Of a stretch of DNA of 64,000 bases, positions 37,884-46,358 are shown piece after piece. Origin of the DNA: an uncultured Desulfofustis sp. (GTDB lineage: Bacteria > Desulfobacterota > Desulfobulbia > Desulfobulbales > Desulfocapsaceae); assembly GCA_905479735.1 (NCBI GenBank), contig CAJQNS010000014.1, positions 1 to 64,000 of the forward strand, in the 5' to 3' direction. The position numbers were made by a program, and so were the translations under genes. The notes under the pieces are model-generated. The model saw nothing but the letters and a program-made list of their open reading frames with translations. It ran no database searches and was not told where the DNA came from. How positions within the stretch are numbered: the first letter of the stretch is position 1; each line of letters opens with the position of its first letter.

Positions 37884-38690
37884 ATGACAGCTTTTACCAA
37901 AGATCCCTACAGCGGGTTGCAGTTGATTGAGCTCAGTCATGAGTGGGGTCACGGCGTTCCCTCTTATCCCGGACAGGATGATGTGAAAATGTTCAGAGGG
38001 GTAAAACACGGCCAGCACGGCGTCCTTGCCTGGAAGATTAACACCGTCATGCACACAGGCACCCATATGAATGCTCCTATCCATATGGTGCAGATGGCCA
38101 AAGATTTGGCTGCCATCGAACCCGATCGATTATTTGGCAACGGCGTCGTAATTGGCGTTCCTAAAACCAGTTTCGAAGTAATCACGAGCGCTGACCTGGA
38201 GGCTGCGGGTCCAGATATCAGAGAAGACGACATCGTTGTTATCGTAACCGGTTGGCATCATAAATACTCCGACGCACTCGAATATTACGGTGAATCCCCG
38301 GGACTGTCAAAAGATGCGGCGGAGTGGCTGGTTGCCCGGAAATGCAAGCTTGTGGCGGTCGATACCCCCCAGATAGACCATCCACTGGCTACCTCGCTTG
38401 GTCCGCACCGCGGCGGCCCCCTGATGAATCGTTTGGTTGCGGCTTACCAGGAGGCAACGGGGCTGGACCCCGAAAAAGAACACCCCGAATGGAATATTGC
38501 CCACCGGACTATCGCCGGGGCTGACATCCCCACCATCGAGCAGGTCGGCGGTGATGTGGACGAACTGATAGGCAAGAGGGCCACCTTTGTCGCGACCCCC
38601 TGGAAATTTGAATATGGCGACGCCTGTCCGGTCAGATTTGTCGGTATGATCGATCCGTCTGGAGACTATCGCATCCCCGCCGGCAATTAA
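37884..38690 (+). CDS. Cyclase-family (PF04199) metal hydrolase, first of tandem pair
   Basis: 268 residues from the ATG at 37884 (AAGGAGA site; an in-frame ATG at 37857 lacks one). PF04199 includes kynurenine formamidase and isatin hydrolase. The metal motif HxGTHxDxPxH appears as HTGTHMNAPIH at residues 57-67, so the usual Asp ligand is Asn63. DHP and an acidic C-terminal motif are kept. It probably opens a ring or cleaves an amide or activated C-C bond by hydrolysis. Followed 20 bp later by a divergent relative and then by a transhydroxylase-like pair, so a ring-opening step after Mo-enzyme action is a reasonable inference. Confidence 0.85.
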   Translation: MTAFTKDPYSGLQLIELSHEWGHGVPSYPGQDDVKMFRGVKHGQHGVLAWKINTVMHTGTHMNAPIHMVQMAKDLAAIEPDRLFGNGVVIGVPKTSFEVITSADLEAAGPDIREDDIVVIVTGWHHKYSDALEYYGESPGLSKDAAEWLVARKCKLVAVDTPQIDHPLATSLGPHRGGPLMNRLVAAYQEATGLDPEKEHPEWNIAHRTIAGADIPTIEQVGGDVDELIGKRATFVATPWKFEYGDACPVRFVGMIDPSGDYRIPAGN

Positions 38691-38710
38691 GCAGCAGAGG
38701 AGAAACCACC

Positions 38711-39493
38711 ATGAGCCTTGAAATATACAACTTGAGCCATACCTTCCAGAATCACATGCCAGAGTGGCCTTCGAGCCCGGGTGTCAATGTCACCGTCAAC
38801 AAGTTCCATGCCAAGGATGGCGTCTACCAGGTCAACTGGGAAGGGATCATGCACCGCTGCACCCATATGGATGCCCCCCTCCATGTCACCGAAAACACAC
38901 CAGGTATCAGCGAGTACCCATTGTGGCGTTTGGCCGGCACCGGGGTGGCCGTGTCCATACCCAAAGAAAAATGGGGGGTCATCAGCCCTGAGGATCTGGA
39001 AAAGGCCGACCCGGCCATCCAGGAAGGCGATATCGTCATGATCAACACCGGGTTCCACCGCAAGTGGGGTGACAACACCGACTATTTTGCCTACGGCTGC
39101 GGCATCTCCGGTGCCGGAGCCCAATGGCTGGTCGATAAAAAGGTAAAATGCGTCGGCTACGGCCACCAGGCCAACGACCATCCGATCGCCACCAAGCTGG
39201 TGGACCACGGTCTCGGACCGTCCCAGCCCCACCTGATCGACGAATACAGGGAATACACCGGCAGGGACCCGGAGGAAGACTTTCCATTATGGGAAGATGC
39301 CCATAAAAACCTGATGGTCAAAGGAGGTATTCCGGGCATCGAAAATATCGGTGGAGACATAGACAAGGTAACCGGCAAACGCTGCTTCTTCATGGCCTTT
39401 CCCTGGCGCTGGGTCAAGGGCGACGGCTGCATCGTCCGGGTCCTGGCCGTTGTCGACCCGGATCAGAGTTTTCGTTTTGAAACCGGGGCTTAG
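38711..39493 (+). CDS. Cyclase-family (PF04199) metal hydrolase, second of tandem pair
   Basis: 260 residues. The metal motif is HRCTHMDAPLH at 48-58: the Asp ligand is present (D54), but the usual Gly is Cys50. GHQANDHPIATKL later supplies the second conserved histidine region. Similarity to the first cyclase is limited to the core, so the two are not a recent duplication and may act on different intermediates or form a heteromer. GAGGAG precedes the ATG. Cytoplasmic, no signal peptide. Confidence 0.86.
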   Translation: MSLEIYNLSHTFQNHMPEWPSSPGVNVTVNKFHAKDGVYQVNWEGIMHRCTHMDAPLHVTENTPGISEYPLWRLAGTGVAVSIPKEKWGVISPEDLEKADPAIQEGDIVMINTGFHRKWGDNTDYFAYGCGISGAGAQWLVDKKVKCVGYGHQANDHPIATKLVDHGLGPSQPHLIDEYREYTGRDPEEDFPLWEDAHKNLMVKGGIPGIENIGGDIDKVTGKRCFFMAFPWRWVKGDGCIVRVLAVVDPDQSFRFETGA

Positions 39494-39564
39494 CCGGCAC
39501 CTTCCATTCACAGTTCAGGCCTGAGTGACAGGACCACTGCAGGCCCGTTTGGTACGCGGATAGT

Positions 39565-39580
39565 ATGTAATATGTAATGT
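39565..39580 (+). promoter_or_regulatory. ATGTAAT direct repeat upstream of the AthL-like gene
   Basis: ATGTAATAT (39565-39573) and ATGTAATGT (39572-39580) overlap in direct orientation, 10 bp upstream of a TTGACA box. Same core as the repeat at 31122-31142, so the GntR protein at 30331 may control both. Confidence 0.4.
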
Positions 39581-39590
39581 AAAAAAACTC

Positions 39591-39619
39591 TTGACAACCT
39601 GGTGCAGCTTAACCATAAA
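39591..39619 (+). promoter_or_regulatory. Predicted promoter of the AthL-like operon
   Basis: TTGACA (39591-39596), spacing 17, then CATAAA (39614-39619). The leader to the start codon at 39676 would be about 50 nt. The context CTCTTGACAACC resembles that of the promoters at 31103 and 37663. Confidence 0.5.
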
Positions 39620-39675
39620 GTTACTAACAAATAGCAAGTTCCTCTTACCATCACCCATAAAGCTGGAGATATCCG

Positions 39676-42198
39676 ATGGCGAAAAGACGATTAACAAATT
39701 GTACCAACGGCGGGCCGATATCGGTGCATGTCGAAGATGATAAAGTGACCCGGATTGAACCTCTGGTTATTGACGACAAGGATTACAAGTCGTGGGTTAT
39801 TTCAACTGACGACGGAGATTATGCTCCACCCAGAAAAGTGACGGTACCACCATTTGTGTATACCGAACGAAATCGTCTGTATTCGGAAAATAGAATCAAG
39901 TATCCGATGAAACGCCTTGATTTTGATCCTCATGGTGAACGCAACCCGGAAAATCGCGGAAAATCTGGATATGAGCGGATAAGCTGGGCTGAAGCCATAG
40001 ATATCGTTGCCGGTGAAATCCAACGGATCGGGAAGGAACATGGGCCCTCCGCGGTTACCGGGATGACCTCGTCTCACCACAACTGGGGAATTGTCGGTTA
40101 CAAGATGGGGCCGTTTGCTCGCTTCATGGAGATGATTGACTATACGCCAATTCTTGACAATCCGGATAGCTGGGAGGGCTGGCACTGGGGAGCCACTCAT
40201 ACCTATGGTTTTTTCTGGCGGGTAGGTATGCCGGAACAATATGACTTGCTGGAGGATGCCCTTAAACATACTGAGATGATTGTTTTCTGGTCCAACGACC
40301 CTGACTCGACCCGGGGAATCTATACCGGGCAGGAGTCTGTCATCTGGCGCCAATGGTTGAAAGACAAGGGTATTGAGACGGTATTTATAGACCCCTTTTA
40401 CAATTACACCAATGCGGCGATGGACGGTAAGTGGATTCCGGTAAAACCGGGTACCGACACCTGTCTGGCCATGGCTATCGCCCACGTCTGGGTTGAAGAA
40501 GACACCTATGACAAAGAATATGTCGAGACCCGAACCGTCGGCTTTGAGGAGTTCAAGCCTTACCTTCTTGGGGAGACGGATGGGGTGGAGAAAACGCCCG
40601 AGTGGGCTGAACAGGAATCAGGGGTTCCCGCTCGCACCATTCGTTCTCTGGCACGGCAATGGGCCTCAAAGGTTACCGCCCTGTCGGCAGGTTCCAGGGG
40701 AGGAGAAGGCGGGGCTTGCAGGCAGGCATATTCGACCGAGTGGGCCCGCATGATGGTGCTGCTGCAGGCCATGCAAGGATTAGGAAAACCTGGGGTCAGC
40801 ATCTGGGGAACGACCATGGGCGCGCCGACAAATACTACCCTCTGGTTCCCCGGTTACGGAGACCCACAAGGACAGATGGGGCGCTCGCCGGCGGCTGACC
40901 ACCGCCCTCAGAATGCGACTAAACAGCGTTTATACCGGCCCATTGTCCCTGATGCCATTCTCAACCCGCCAATCAAATGGCGCGGAGAAGGGTTCTGCAA
41001 CAAGAGTATCGAACAGCAGTTCACCGAATTTGAATATCCCATGGAAGGGCATTCACCGGTAAAAATGTTTTACCGTTACGGCGGTTCTTTCATCGGCACG
41101 ATGCTTGATACCAGTAAATGGCTTCGCATGTATCAAAGCCCAAATCTTGAGTTTGTCGTTAACCAGGATTGCTGGTGGTCTGGGGAAACCGGTTTTGCCG
41201 ATATTATTCTGCCTGCCTGCACCAATCTGGAGCGGGAAGATGTCGGTGAATGGGGAACGCCGGGCGGGCAGACCATGCACGCCAGCAACGGAAATAATCA
41301 TCGCGTCATCGTGCGGATGAAGAAATGTATCGACCCCTTGTGGGAGTCGAAATCGGACTATCAAATATTTTCGCTGATTGCCGAACGTCTGGGTCGTGGT
41401 GAGGAATATACTGAAGGGAAGACCGAGCTGGATTGGGCCAAGCGGTTTTTTGAAATTTCTGATTTGCCCAAACATATAAGCTGGGAAGAGTTTGATGAAA
41501 AAGGATATTACGTTGTCGGTCTGGAAGATGATTTTAAGTCGACGCCGGCACTGCGCTGGTTTGCCGAGGGCCGACCATGTGACACTCCGGATGTGAGAAA
41601 TCCCAAGAGAGAGACCGAGCTTGCAGATCAGCTTGGTACCTATACAGGTAAGATCGAGTTTGCTTCGAAGAGTCTAAGAGACAACTTTCCCGATGACGAG
41701 GAAAGGCCGGTAGTTCCCCGCTATATAAGGGCCTGGGAAGGTGAGCACAGCAAAGAGGCTGAGCAATACCCTTTCTTATTGGTATCACCGCATCCGCGTT
41801 TCACTTTTCATACCCATTATGACAAGCACAGCAGCTGGCTCAATGATATTCCTCTGCACCGGGTAAAAATTAACGGTTACGCCTGGTGGCCTGTTAGAAT
41901 TCATCCTCTTGATGCAGAAAAAAGAGGTATTCAGGATGGAGATATCGTTAAGCTCTTCAATGATCGAGGAACCGTGCTGTGCGCGGCGGTTATAACCCAG
42001 CGTATTCATCCAGGCGTCATTCACAGTTATGCCTCTTCCGCCAGCTATGACCCGATAGATCCGGGCAATCCGGACTCTCCGGATCGCGGCGGATGCGTTA
42101 ACTTACTTACCTCGTCTCGTATGATGTCAAAAAACGTAGCTGGAATGGCCCCCAATTCCTGCATGATAGATATAGCAAAATGGGAAGGAGAAATTTGA
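39676..42198 (+). CDS. athL: Pyrogallol-phloroglucinol transhydroxylase-like large subunit
   Basis: 840 residues, Mo-bis-MGD enzyme without any N-terminal Fe-S cysteine motif. Compared from memory with Pelobacter acidigallici AthL, the offset is a constant 10 residues through the first half: H134 (His144), Y142 (Tyr152), D164-S165-W166 (Asp174, Mo-ligand Ser175, Trp176) and Y394 (Tyr404) are all kept. Differences are K143 for Arg153, E344 for Trp354, and a TPGGQ segment (528-532) where AthL has Cys557/Tyr560. So the catalytic machinery is present but the substrate pocket is altered. The closest of the three large subunits here to a true transhydroxylase. Its stop overlaps the small-subunit start (ATGA). 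Confidence 0.88.
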   Translation: MAKRRLTNCTNGGPISVHVEDDKVTRIEPLVIDDKDYKSWVISTDDGDYAPPRKVTVPPFVYTERNRLYSENRIKYPMKRLDFDPHGERNPENRGKSGYERISWAEAIDIVAGEIQRIGKEHGPSAVTGMTSSHHNWGIVGYKMGPFARFMEMIDYTPILDNPDSWEGWHWGATHTYGFFWRVGMPEQYDLLEDALKHTEMIVFWSNDPDSTRGIYTGQESVIWRQWLKDKGIETVFIDPFYNYTNAAMDGKWIPVKPGTDTCLAMAIAHVWVEEDTYDKEYVETRTVGFEEFKPYLLGETDGVEKTPEWAEQESGVPARTIRSLARQWASKVTALSAGSRGGEGGACRQAYSTEWARMMVLLQAMQGLGKPGVSIWGTTMGAPTNTTLWFPGYGDPQGQMGRSPAADHRPQNATKQRLYRPIVPDAILNPPIKWRGEGFCNKSIEQQFTEFEYPMEGHSPVKMFYRYGGSFIGTMLDTSKWLRMYQSPNLEFVVNQDCWWSGETGFADIILPACTNLEREDVGEWGTPGGQTMHASNGNNHRVIVRMKKCIDPLWESKSDYQIFSLIAERLGRGEEYTEGKTELDWAKRFFEISDLPKHISWEEFDEKGYYVVGLEDDFKSTPALRWFAEGRPCDTPDVRNPKRETELADQLGTYTGKIEFASKSLRDNFPDDEERPVVPRYIRAWEGEHSKEAEQYPFLLVSPHPRFTFHTHYDKHSSWLNDIPLHRVKINGYAWWPVRIHPLDAEKRGIQDGDIVKLFNDRGTVLCAAVITQRIHPGVIHSYASSASYDPIDPGNPDSPDRGGCVNLLTSSRMMSKNVAGMAPNSCMIDIAKWEGEI

Positions 42199-42836
42199 TG
42201 AATATTGTACTCCATATTGATGTGGCTAAAGTTACCGGCTGTTACAGCAACGTGCTTACCGCCAAAGACGCATTATCAGCGGACGGAGTGGAGAATCCGG
42301 AGGTTCCCATTCGAGTAGAAGAAGTTGAATATGGTACGTACCCAAAAATCAAGGTGGATTACATTCCGATTTACGACCAGGGTATTGAAGGGGTGTTCGG
42401 CAGTGATTGGAAACAACTGGATTTTATAGTCAACAGTTGCCCCGCAGGGTCTGTTACTTGCGGTGATCTGGATGATCCGCAAAGTGAAATTTCAAAAATC
42501 AAAGCAACAGGGGATTTTGAGACATTGCCGGCTCAATACGGAGCATCTGCGCCTGGTGTTTATTATTCAAATTTACCCAAGCGGCTGCTCTGTGGAGAGG
42601 TGATTTTCGAAACTGACCAAGGTGCTGGGGCGGCAGGTATTGAAGTTTCTCTTGAAGGTGGCCCTGCGGAAATGAGCACGCCTACGGATGGTTTTGGCGA
42701 CTTCGAATTTAAAGGCCTTGATTTTGATCGCAGCTACGTTGTAACCATTTCAGCGCCGGGGTTCGCTGCCAAAAAGTTTTCAATTGAACCAGGTTCGCAC
42801 ATTGACCTTGGGCTGATTGTTCTGGAGGCCGATTAA
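42198..42836 (+). CDS. Cluster-less AthS-like small subunit
   Basis: 212 residues from the ATG overlapping the large-subunit stop (GGAAGGAG site). The N-terminus still aligns with AthS (IDVAK, EYGTYP, VDYIP), and the last ~95 residues form the same beta domain (PTDGFGDFEFKGLDFDRSYVVTI). The ferredoxin part is shortened by about 60 residues and has only C15, C81 and C88 plus one Cys near 130 in the beta domain, instead of 12-16 ligands, so no [4Fe-4S] cluster can form in the usual way. The open frame is intact and coupled to an intact partner, which argues against simple decay. Probably a structural subunit of a redox-neutral enzyme. Confidence 0.85.
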   Translation: MNIVLHIDVAKVTGCYSNVLTAKDALSADGVENPEVPIRVEEVEYGTYPKIKVDYIPIYDQGIEGVFGSDWKQLDFIVNSCPAGSVTCGDLDDPQSEISKIKATGDFETLPAQYGASAPGVYYSNLPKRLLCGEVIFETDQGAGAAGIEVSLEGGPAEMSTPTDGFGDFEFKGLDFDRSYVVTISAPGFAAKKFSIEPGSHIDLGLIVLEAD

Positions 42837-42877
42837 TTTTCTGAATATTAGCAGCGCAGCTGAAGCTGAACACCACC

Positions 42878-44434
42878 TTAGTGGACCTGTCCCGTACCCG
42901 CCTGCTCAGGTTTTCTGATTTTCAGCGAACGAGCCGCATATTCATTGCTCTCCCGCTCTTGTCCCATTTTTTTATAGAGACCGGAGAGCGTTTCAAATAC
43001 GGTTGCCAGGTGCATCTGATGTGCATCTTTGTCCTTCTCGAGGATCTTTTTGGATCTGAGCAATGCCTGCTCGGCCTGGTCGTATTTTTCCGATTCAATA
43101 TAGAGGGTAGCCAGGTTGTGATGACTTTGGGCCGCGGCGGGATGAGCATCGCCTTGCGCCTGCTGCCAAATGGCTAGGGACCTCTCCAAAAGCGCAACAG
43201 CTTCAGACGTTTTTCCCTGCCCTCGATAAATAGCGGCCATATTGTCAAGCGACTGGGTGATGGCTGGGTGGTCCTGCCCAAATACCGTTTCTCTTATCTT
43301 CAGAGCTTTTTGATGCTGCCGTAAAGCGAGAGCGTGATCGCCGCGGCGATCATAGATTATGGCGATATTGTTGAGCGATTGCGCCACGGCGGGGTGGTTG
43401 GTACCAAACGATTTCTCCCTTATAGCAAGTGATGATTCAACCAGGGCAAAGCCTTCTTCAAGTTGTCCTCCGTTAATATACATTTCCCCGAGGCTGTTCT
43501 GTGCCTCGGCCAGGGCCGGGTGATCGGCCCCGAGAGATGCGCTATAAATGTGGATGGCCTCTCTATACAGTGTCTCGGCTTTCTCAGCCCTCCCAGTTGC
43601 ACCATATAAGGTTGCCAACCGATCTATTGCCGCCCCGGCCTCGGGATGTGGATCTTTATAAGCATGGGTGTAGATTTCGATTGCCTGATTCAACAGTGGC
43701 TCCGCTGCCTGGAAAAGGCCCTGGCTCAGATACACCTCCGAGAGATGGGCAAGCGTTCCGGCAAACTCCGAATGTTCCGGTCCGATACTGTTTTCGAAAA
43801 TCGACAGAGCGCGACGCAACTTTGTTTCGGCACCTTCAAAATCACCCTGATGCCGATCGATCACTGCCAAACCTTTTAAGACCACTGCCAGTTCAGGTTC
43901 TGCCCCGCTCCTTTCTTCGATAGCCTGACGCGCTTTTTCCAGATACATTCTCGCCGGTTCCGCCCTCCCTGCTTCCAGGTAAAGTGTCGCACAGGTATTA
44001 TACACGGATACCAGTAAGGACTGGTCGGTCGCGGCTTTGGCTTCATAGATGGAAACGATTTCCTCGACCTGGCGATCAGCTTCCTCGTCACGTTGTTGGA
44101 GAAAATATAGTTCAGCCAGATTAAGCTGCGTCTCACCCACCTCCAGCGCCCCCTTGCCGTGAATCTCTTCGCTTACTTCAATCGACTGCCTTAAGGACTG
44201 CTCGGCCTGGTCGTAATTTCCTGTTAGATGATACAACTCCCCCATATTGTTCAAGGTAACAGCCACGCTTTCATGACGGTCGCCATGTTCAGCCCGGGCG
44301 CTGTCAAGCGTCTTCTGCAGTCGGGCTGCTGCCTGCTCCAGGTCGCCTTTGTGCATCAGATCTATTGCCTGTTTATTCAACTCTTTCCATCGCTCTGTCA
44401 TGCGTTGCTCCCTGGCCTGCGCCATTGTTGCCAA
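42878..44434 (-). CDS. Tetratricopeptide-repeat protein (kinesin-light-chain type)
   Basis: 518 residues made almost wholly of 42-residue tandem TPR units, about ten in number, with the recurring pattern A-x-x-L-x-N-[LIM]-A-x-[LI]-Y and HP-x-x-A-x-[AS] (for example HPAVAQSLNNIAIIYDRRGDHALAL). No signal peptide, transmembrane segment or enzymatic domain, so it is a cytoplasmic protein-protein scaffold of unknown partner. The 42-residue period is the kinesin-light-chain form rather than the 34-residue form. Convergent with the small-subunit gene (41 bp). Confidence 0.85.
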   Translation of the reverse strand: MATMAQAREQRMTERWKELNKQAIDLMHKGDLEQAAARLQKTLDSARAEHGDRHESVAVTLNNMGELYHLTGNYDQAEQSLRQSIEVSEEIHGKGALEVGETQLNLAELYFLQQRDEEADRQVEEIVSIYEAKAATDQSLLVSVYNTCATLYLEAGRAEPARMYLEKARQAIEERSGAEPELAVVLKGLAVIDRHQGDFEGAETKLRRALSIFENSIGPEHSEFAGTLAHLSEVYLSQGLFQAAEPLLNQAIEIYTHAYKDPHPEAGAAIDRLATLYGATGRAEKAETLYREAIHIYSASLGADHPALAEAQNSLGEMYINGGQLEEGFALVESSLAIREKSFGTNHPAVAQSLNNIAIIYDRRGDHALALRQHQKALKIRETVFGQDHPAITQSLDNMAAIYRGQGKTSEAVALLERSLAIWQQAQGDAHPAAAQSHHNLATLYIESEKYDQAEQALLRSKKILEKDKDAHQMHLATVFETLSGLYKKMGQERESNEYAARSLKIRKPEQAGTGQVH

Positions 44435-44571
44435 TCCGGGTATTGTTCAAATCCTATGATCCGGAGAAACCATAGGGATGGGCAACAACATAGTACCGAG
44501 TTTTTGAAAGTACAACGTCCTGCTGCAGAAAGGAAAAAACAGGCCCCTGGAACAAGGTAGGCGTTGAGGAT

Positions 44572-44600
44572 GGCAGGTCCTGTGTGGGAAAGGACCTGCC
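44572..44600. terminator. Perfect hairpin after the thiolase gene
   Basis: GGCAGGTCCT / AGGACCTGCC, a 10-bp perfect stem with a 9-base loop, 15 bp beyond the stop of the leftward thiolase gene. There is no T-run on the minus strand, so it is either a Rho-assisted terminator or a 3'-end protecting stem. Confidence 0.65.
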
Positions 44601-44614
44601 GAGACCAGGGTGTA

Positions 44615-45796
44615 TTACACAGTCAATATGGTTGTACCGCTGTTGCCCATCAACCCATACGTCTGGGCCATGGCAACCTTGGCACCATCAACTTGACGCT
44701 CGCCGCAACGGCCCCTGAGCTGATTTGCACACTCAATGACCTGCCAGATGGCCTGCGCTGACAGCGCTTCGCCGTGAGATGAGAAACCGCCGCTCGGGTT
44801 TACCGCCAGCCGGCCGTCGATCCTGGTCTCTCCGTCGCGCAGCATTTTGTCTGCTTCTCCTTCCCCACAGAAGCCGCAGGTTTCGAGGTACACCAGATAG
44901 TGCCAGGAGCTGTTGTCGGGCAGTTCCAGCACGTCAATGTCTTCGGGGCCGATGCCCGATTTCTCATATGCCTGCCGGGAGGCAGAGTAGCTTTCACTGA
45001 GCATCGGTGCTTCGGCGACTGATGGGCAGGACAGGGCGGAGATACGGATAGTCGGGTCGCCGTAAATGGCGCTGCCCATCGTGGTGGCATTAATCTTAAC
45101 CGGGTTATCAGCCTTGCTGATTAGCTCTTCGTCAGCCGTCATGATAAGAGCCGCTGCTCCGGTACTGACCGGACAGATCTCGAAAAGTCTCAGGGGCTCA
45201 CAGACGTAGACGGAGTTCAACACTTCTTCCAGACTGTAGGCCTTTTTAAACCGGGCCTCAGGATTTTTTGAACCATACTCGCTCATCAGCACTTTGACCA
45301 GCGCCAGATCTTCCTCGGTGGTATCGTATTTGGCCATTCTCTTGGTGCATTCCAGGGCCCAGTAGATCGGGTTGGGCATGCCACCCATTTTCCATCGAAT
45401 CACGTCCCTGTCCTGGACGGCATTGTCCGACTTGGCCGTCAAAAAGCCTTTAGGCGAGACATCGGCGCCAAAGGCCAGGGCTGTATCGGTCTCCCCGGCG
45501 ACGACACTGTTGAATGCCATCCTGATTGCTGCTGATCCAGTGGCACAGGCGTTGTAGACATTTACTACCGGTATTCCGGTCTCACCAAAAATCGACTCCA
45601 GATACTGACCGGAAAGGTGGCCGGCGTTGCCGCCGTAAATAAAAATCCCGGCCATGATCGACTGAATCTTCTGCCACTCGATGGCTGCATCCTTCAGCGC
45701 ACCCTCAACTGCCACCGCGGCGAAGTCGGCGAATACCTGCTCTGAGAAACCCATCCAGGGGTGAATCCCGGTTCCAATTATATAGACATCTCTCAT
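44615..45796 (-). CDS. Thiolase-like acyltransferase (SCP-x/BbsB type)
   Basis: 393 residues from the ATG at 45796, chosen because GAGG lies 8 bp upstream; an ATG two codons earlier sits on the ribosome site itself. The nucleophile is C84 in NACATGSAA. The C-terminal NPSGGFSSHGEAL supplies the catalytic His. Paired with a DUF35 protein, as in thiolase/DUF35 complexes such as benzoylsuccinyl-CoA thiolase BbsAB; the Cys nucleophile argues against the Cys-less Ltp2-type aldolases. Likely cleaves a beta-ketoacyl-CoA at the end of the pathway. Last gene of a seven-gene leftward operon. Confidence 0.85.
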   Translation of the reverse strand: MRDVYIIGTGIHPWMGFSEQVFADFAAVAVEGALKDAAIEWQKIQSIMAGIFIYGGNAGHLSGQYLESIFGETGIPVVNVYNACATGSAAIRMAFNSVVAGETDTALAFGADVSPKGFLTAKSDNAVQDRDVIRWKMGGMPNPIYWALECTKRMAKYDTTEEDLALVKVLMSEYGSKNPEARFKKAYSLEEVLNSVYVCEPLRLFEICPVSTGAAALIMTADEELISKADNPVKINATTMGSAIYGDPTIRISALSCPSVAEAPMLSESYSASRQAYEKSGIGPEDIDVLELPDNSSWHYLVYLETCGFCGEGEADKMLRDGETRIDGRLAVNPSGGFSSHGEALSAQAIWQVIECANQLRGRCGERQVDGAKVAMAQTYGLMGNSGTTILTV

Positions 45797-45828
45797 TGTC
45801 ATTTCCTCAATATGATTTTATATATCGG

Positions 45829-46263
45829 TTACTTGGCGGCTTTAAAAGCCCAGGTCACCACCTGCTGTTTTTCTTCATTGGAATACATAGCCAGCGTGGT
45901 CGTTTCCATTTCCATTCCCAACTCGAGTGCCTCCAGATCGGTGTCAGTGATGATGCCTGCCACCTGGATTTTTTCTTCTTCGAACTCAACCAGGCCGATA
46001 CCGTACGGAGTGATCTTTTTCTCAGTCTTAAAAGGCGGGGGACACGGATAATGCTGGATGGTGTAGCTCGCCAACTTGCCTTTGCTGGGTAGAAGGACAT
46101 CTTCAACACCCTCACGCGAGCAGCCGGGACGATGTTGATAATGCTCCCTGGGAAAGAAATAGGTTCCGCACGAGTTGCATTTTGCACTCATCAGCCTGAT
46201 TTCACCAGTCGACCAATCCACGAGATTCGGAATTCGCGCCACTGTATTTGCCATGTTTTCCAT
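45829..46263 (-). CDS. DUF35 Zn-ribbon/OB-fold partner of the thiolase
   Basis: 144 residues from the ATG at 46263 (AGGAG seven bases upstream). An N-terminal rubredoxin-like Zn ribbon has C29, C32 and C48 (CNSCG and RPGC); the usual fourth cysteine is not evident. An OB fold follows (KGKLASYTIQHYP to TTTLAMY). In BbsA- and ChsH2-like systems such proteins are required for thiolase folding and CoA binding. 32 bp upstream of the thiolase gene. Confidence 0.85.
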   Translation of the reverse strand: MENMANTVARIPNLVDWSTGEIRLMSAKCNSCGTYFFPREHYQHRPGCSREGVEDVLLPSKGKLASYTIQHYPCPPPFKTEKKITPYGIGLVEFEEEKIQVAGIITDTDLEALELGMEMETTTLAMYSNEEKQQVVTWAFKAAK

Positions 46264-46358
46264 AGTCTGACTCCTCTCCAACTCAAATCTTATTTATAAA
46301 TTCCTTGTTAACCACGGGTACTCTGCCAATTAGGATTTTGGTTCAAGATCGGGGTCGC

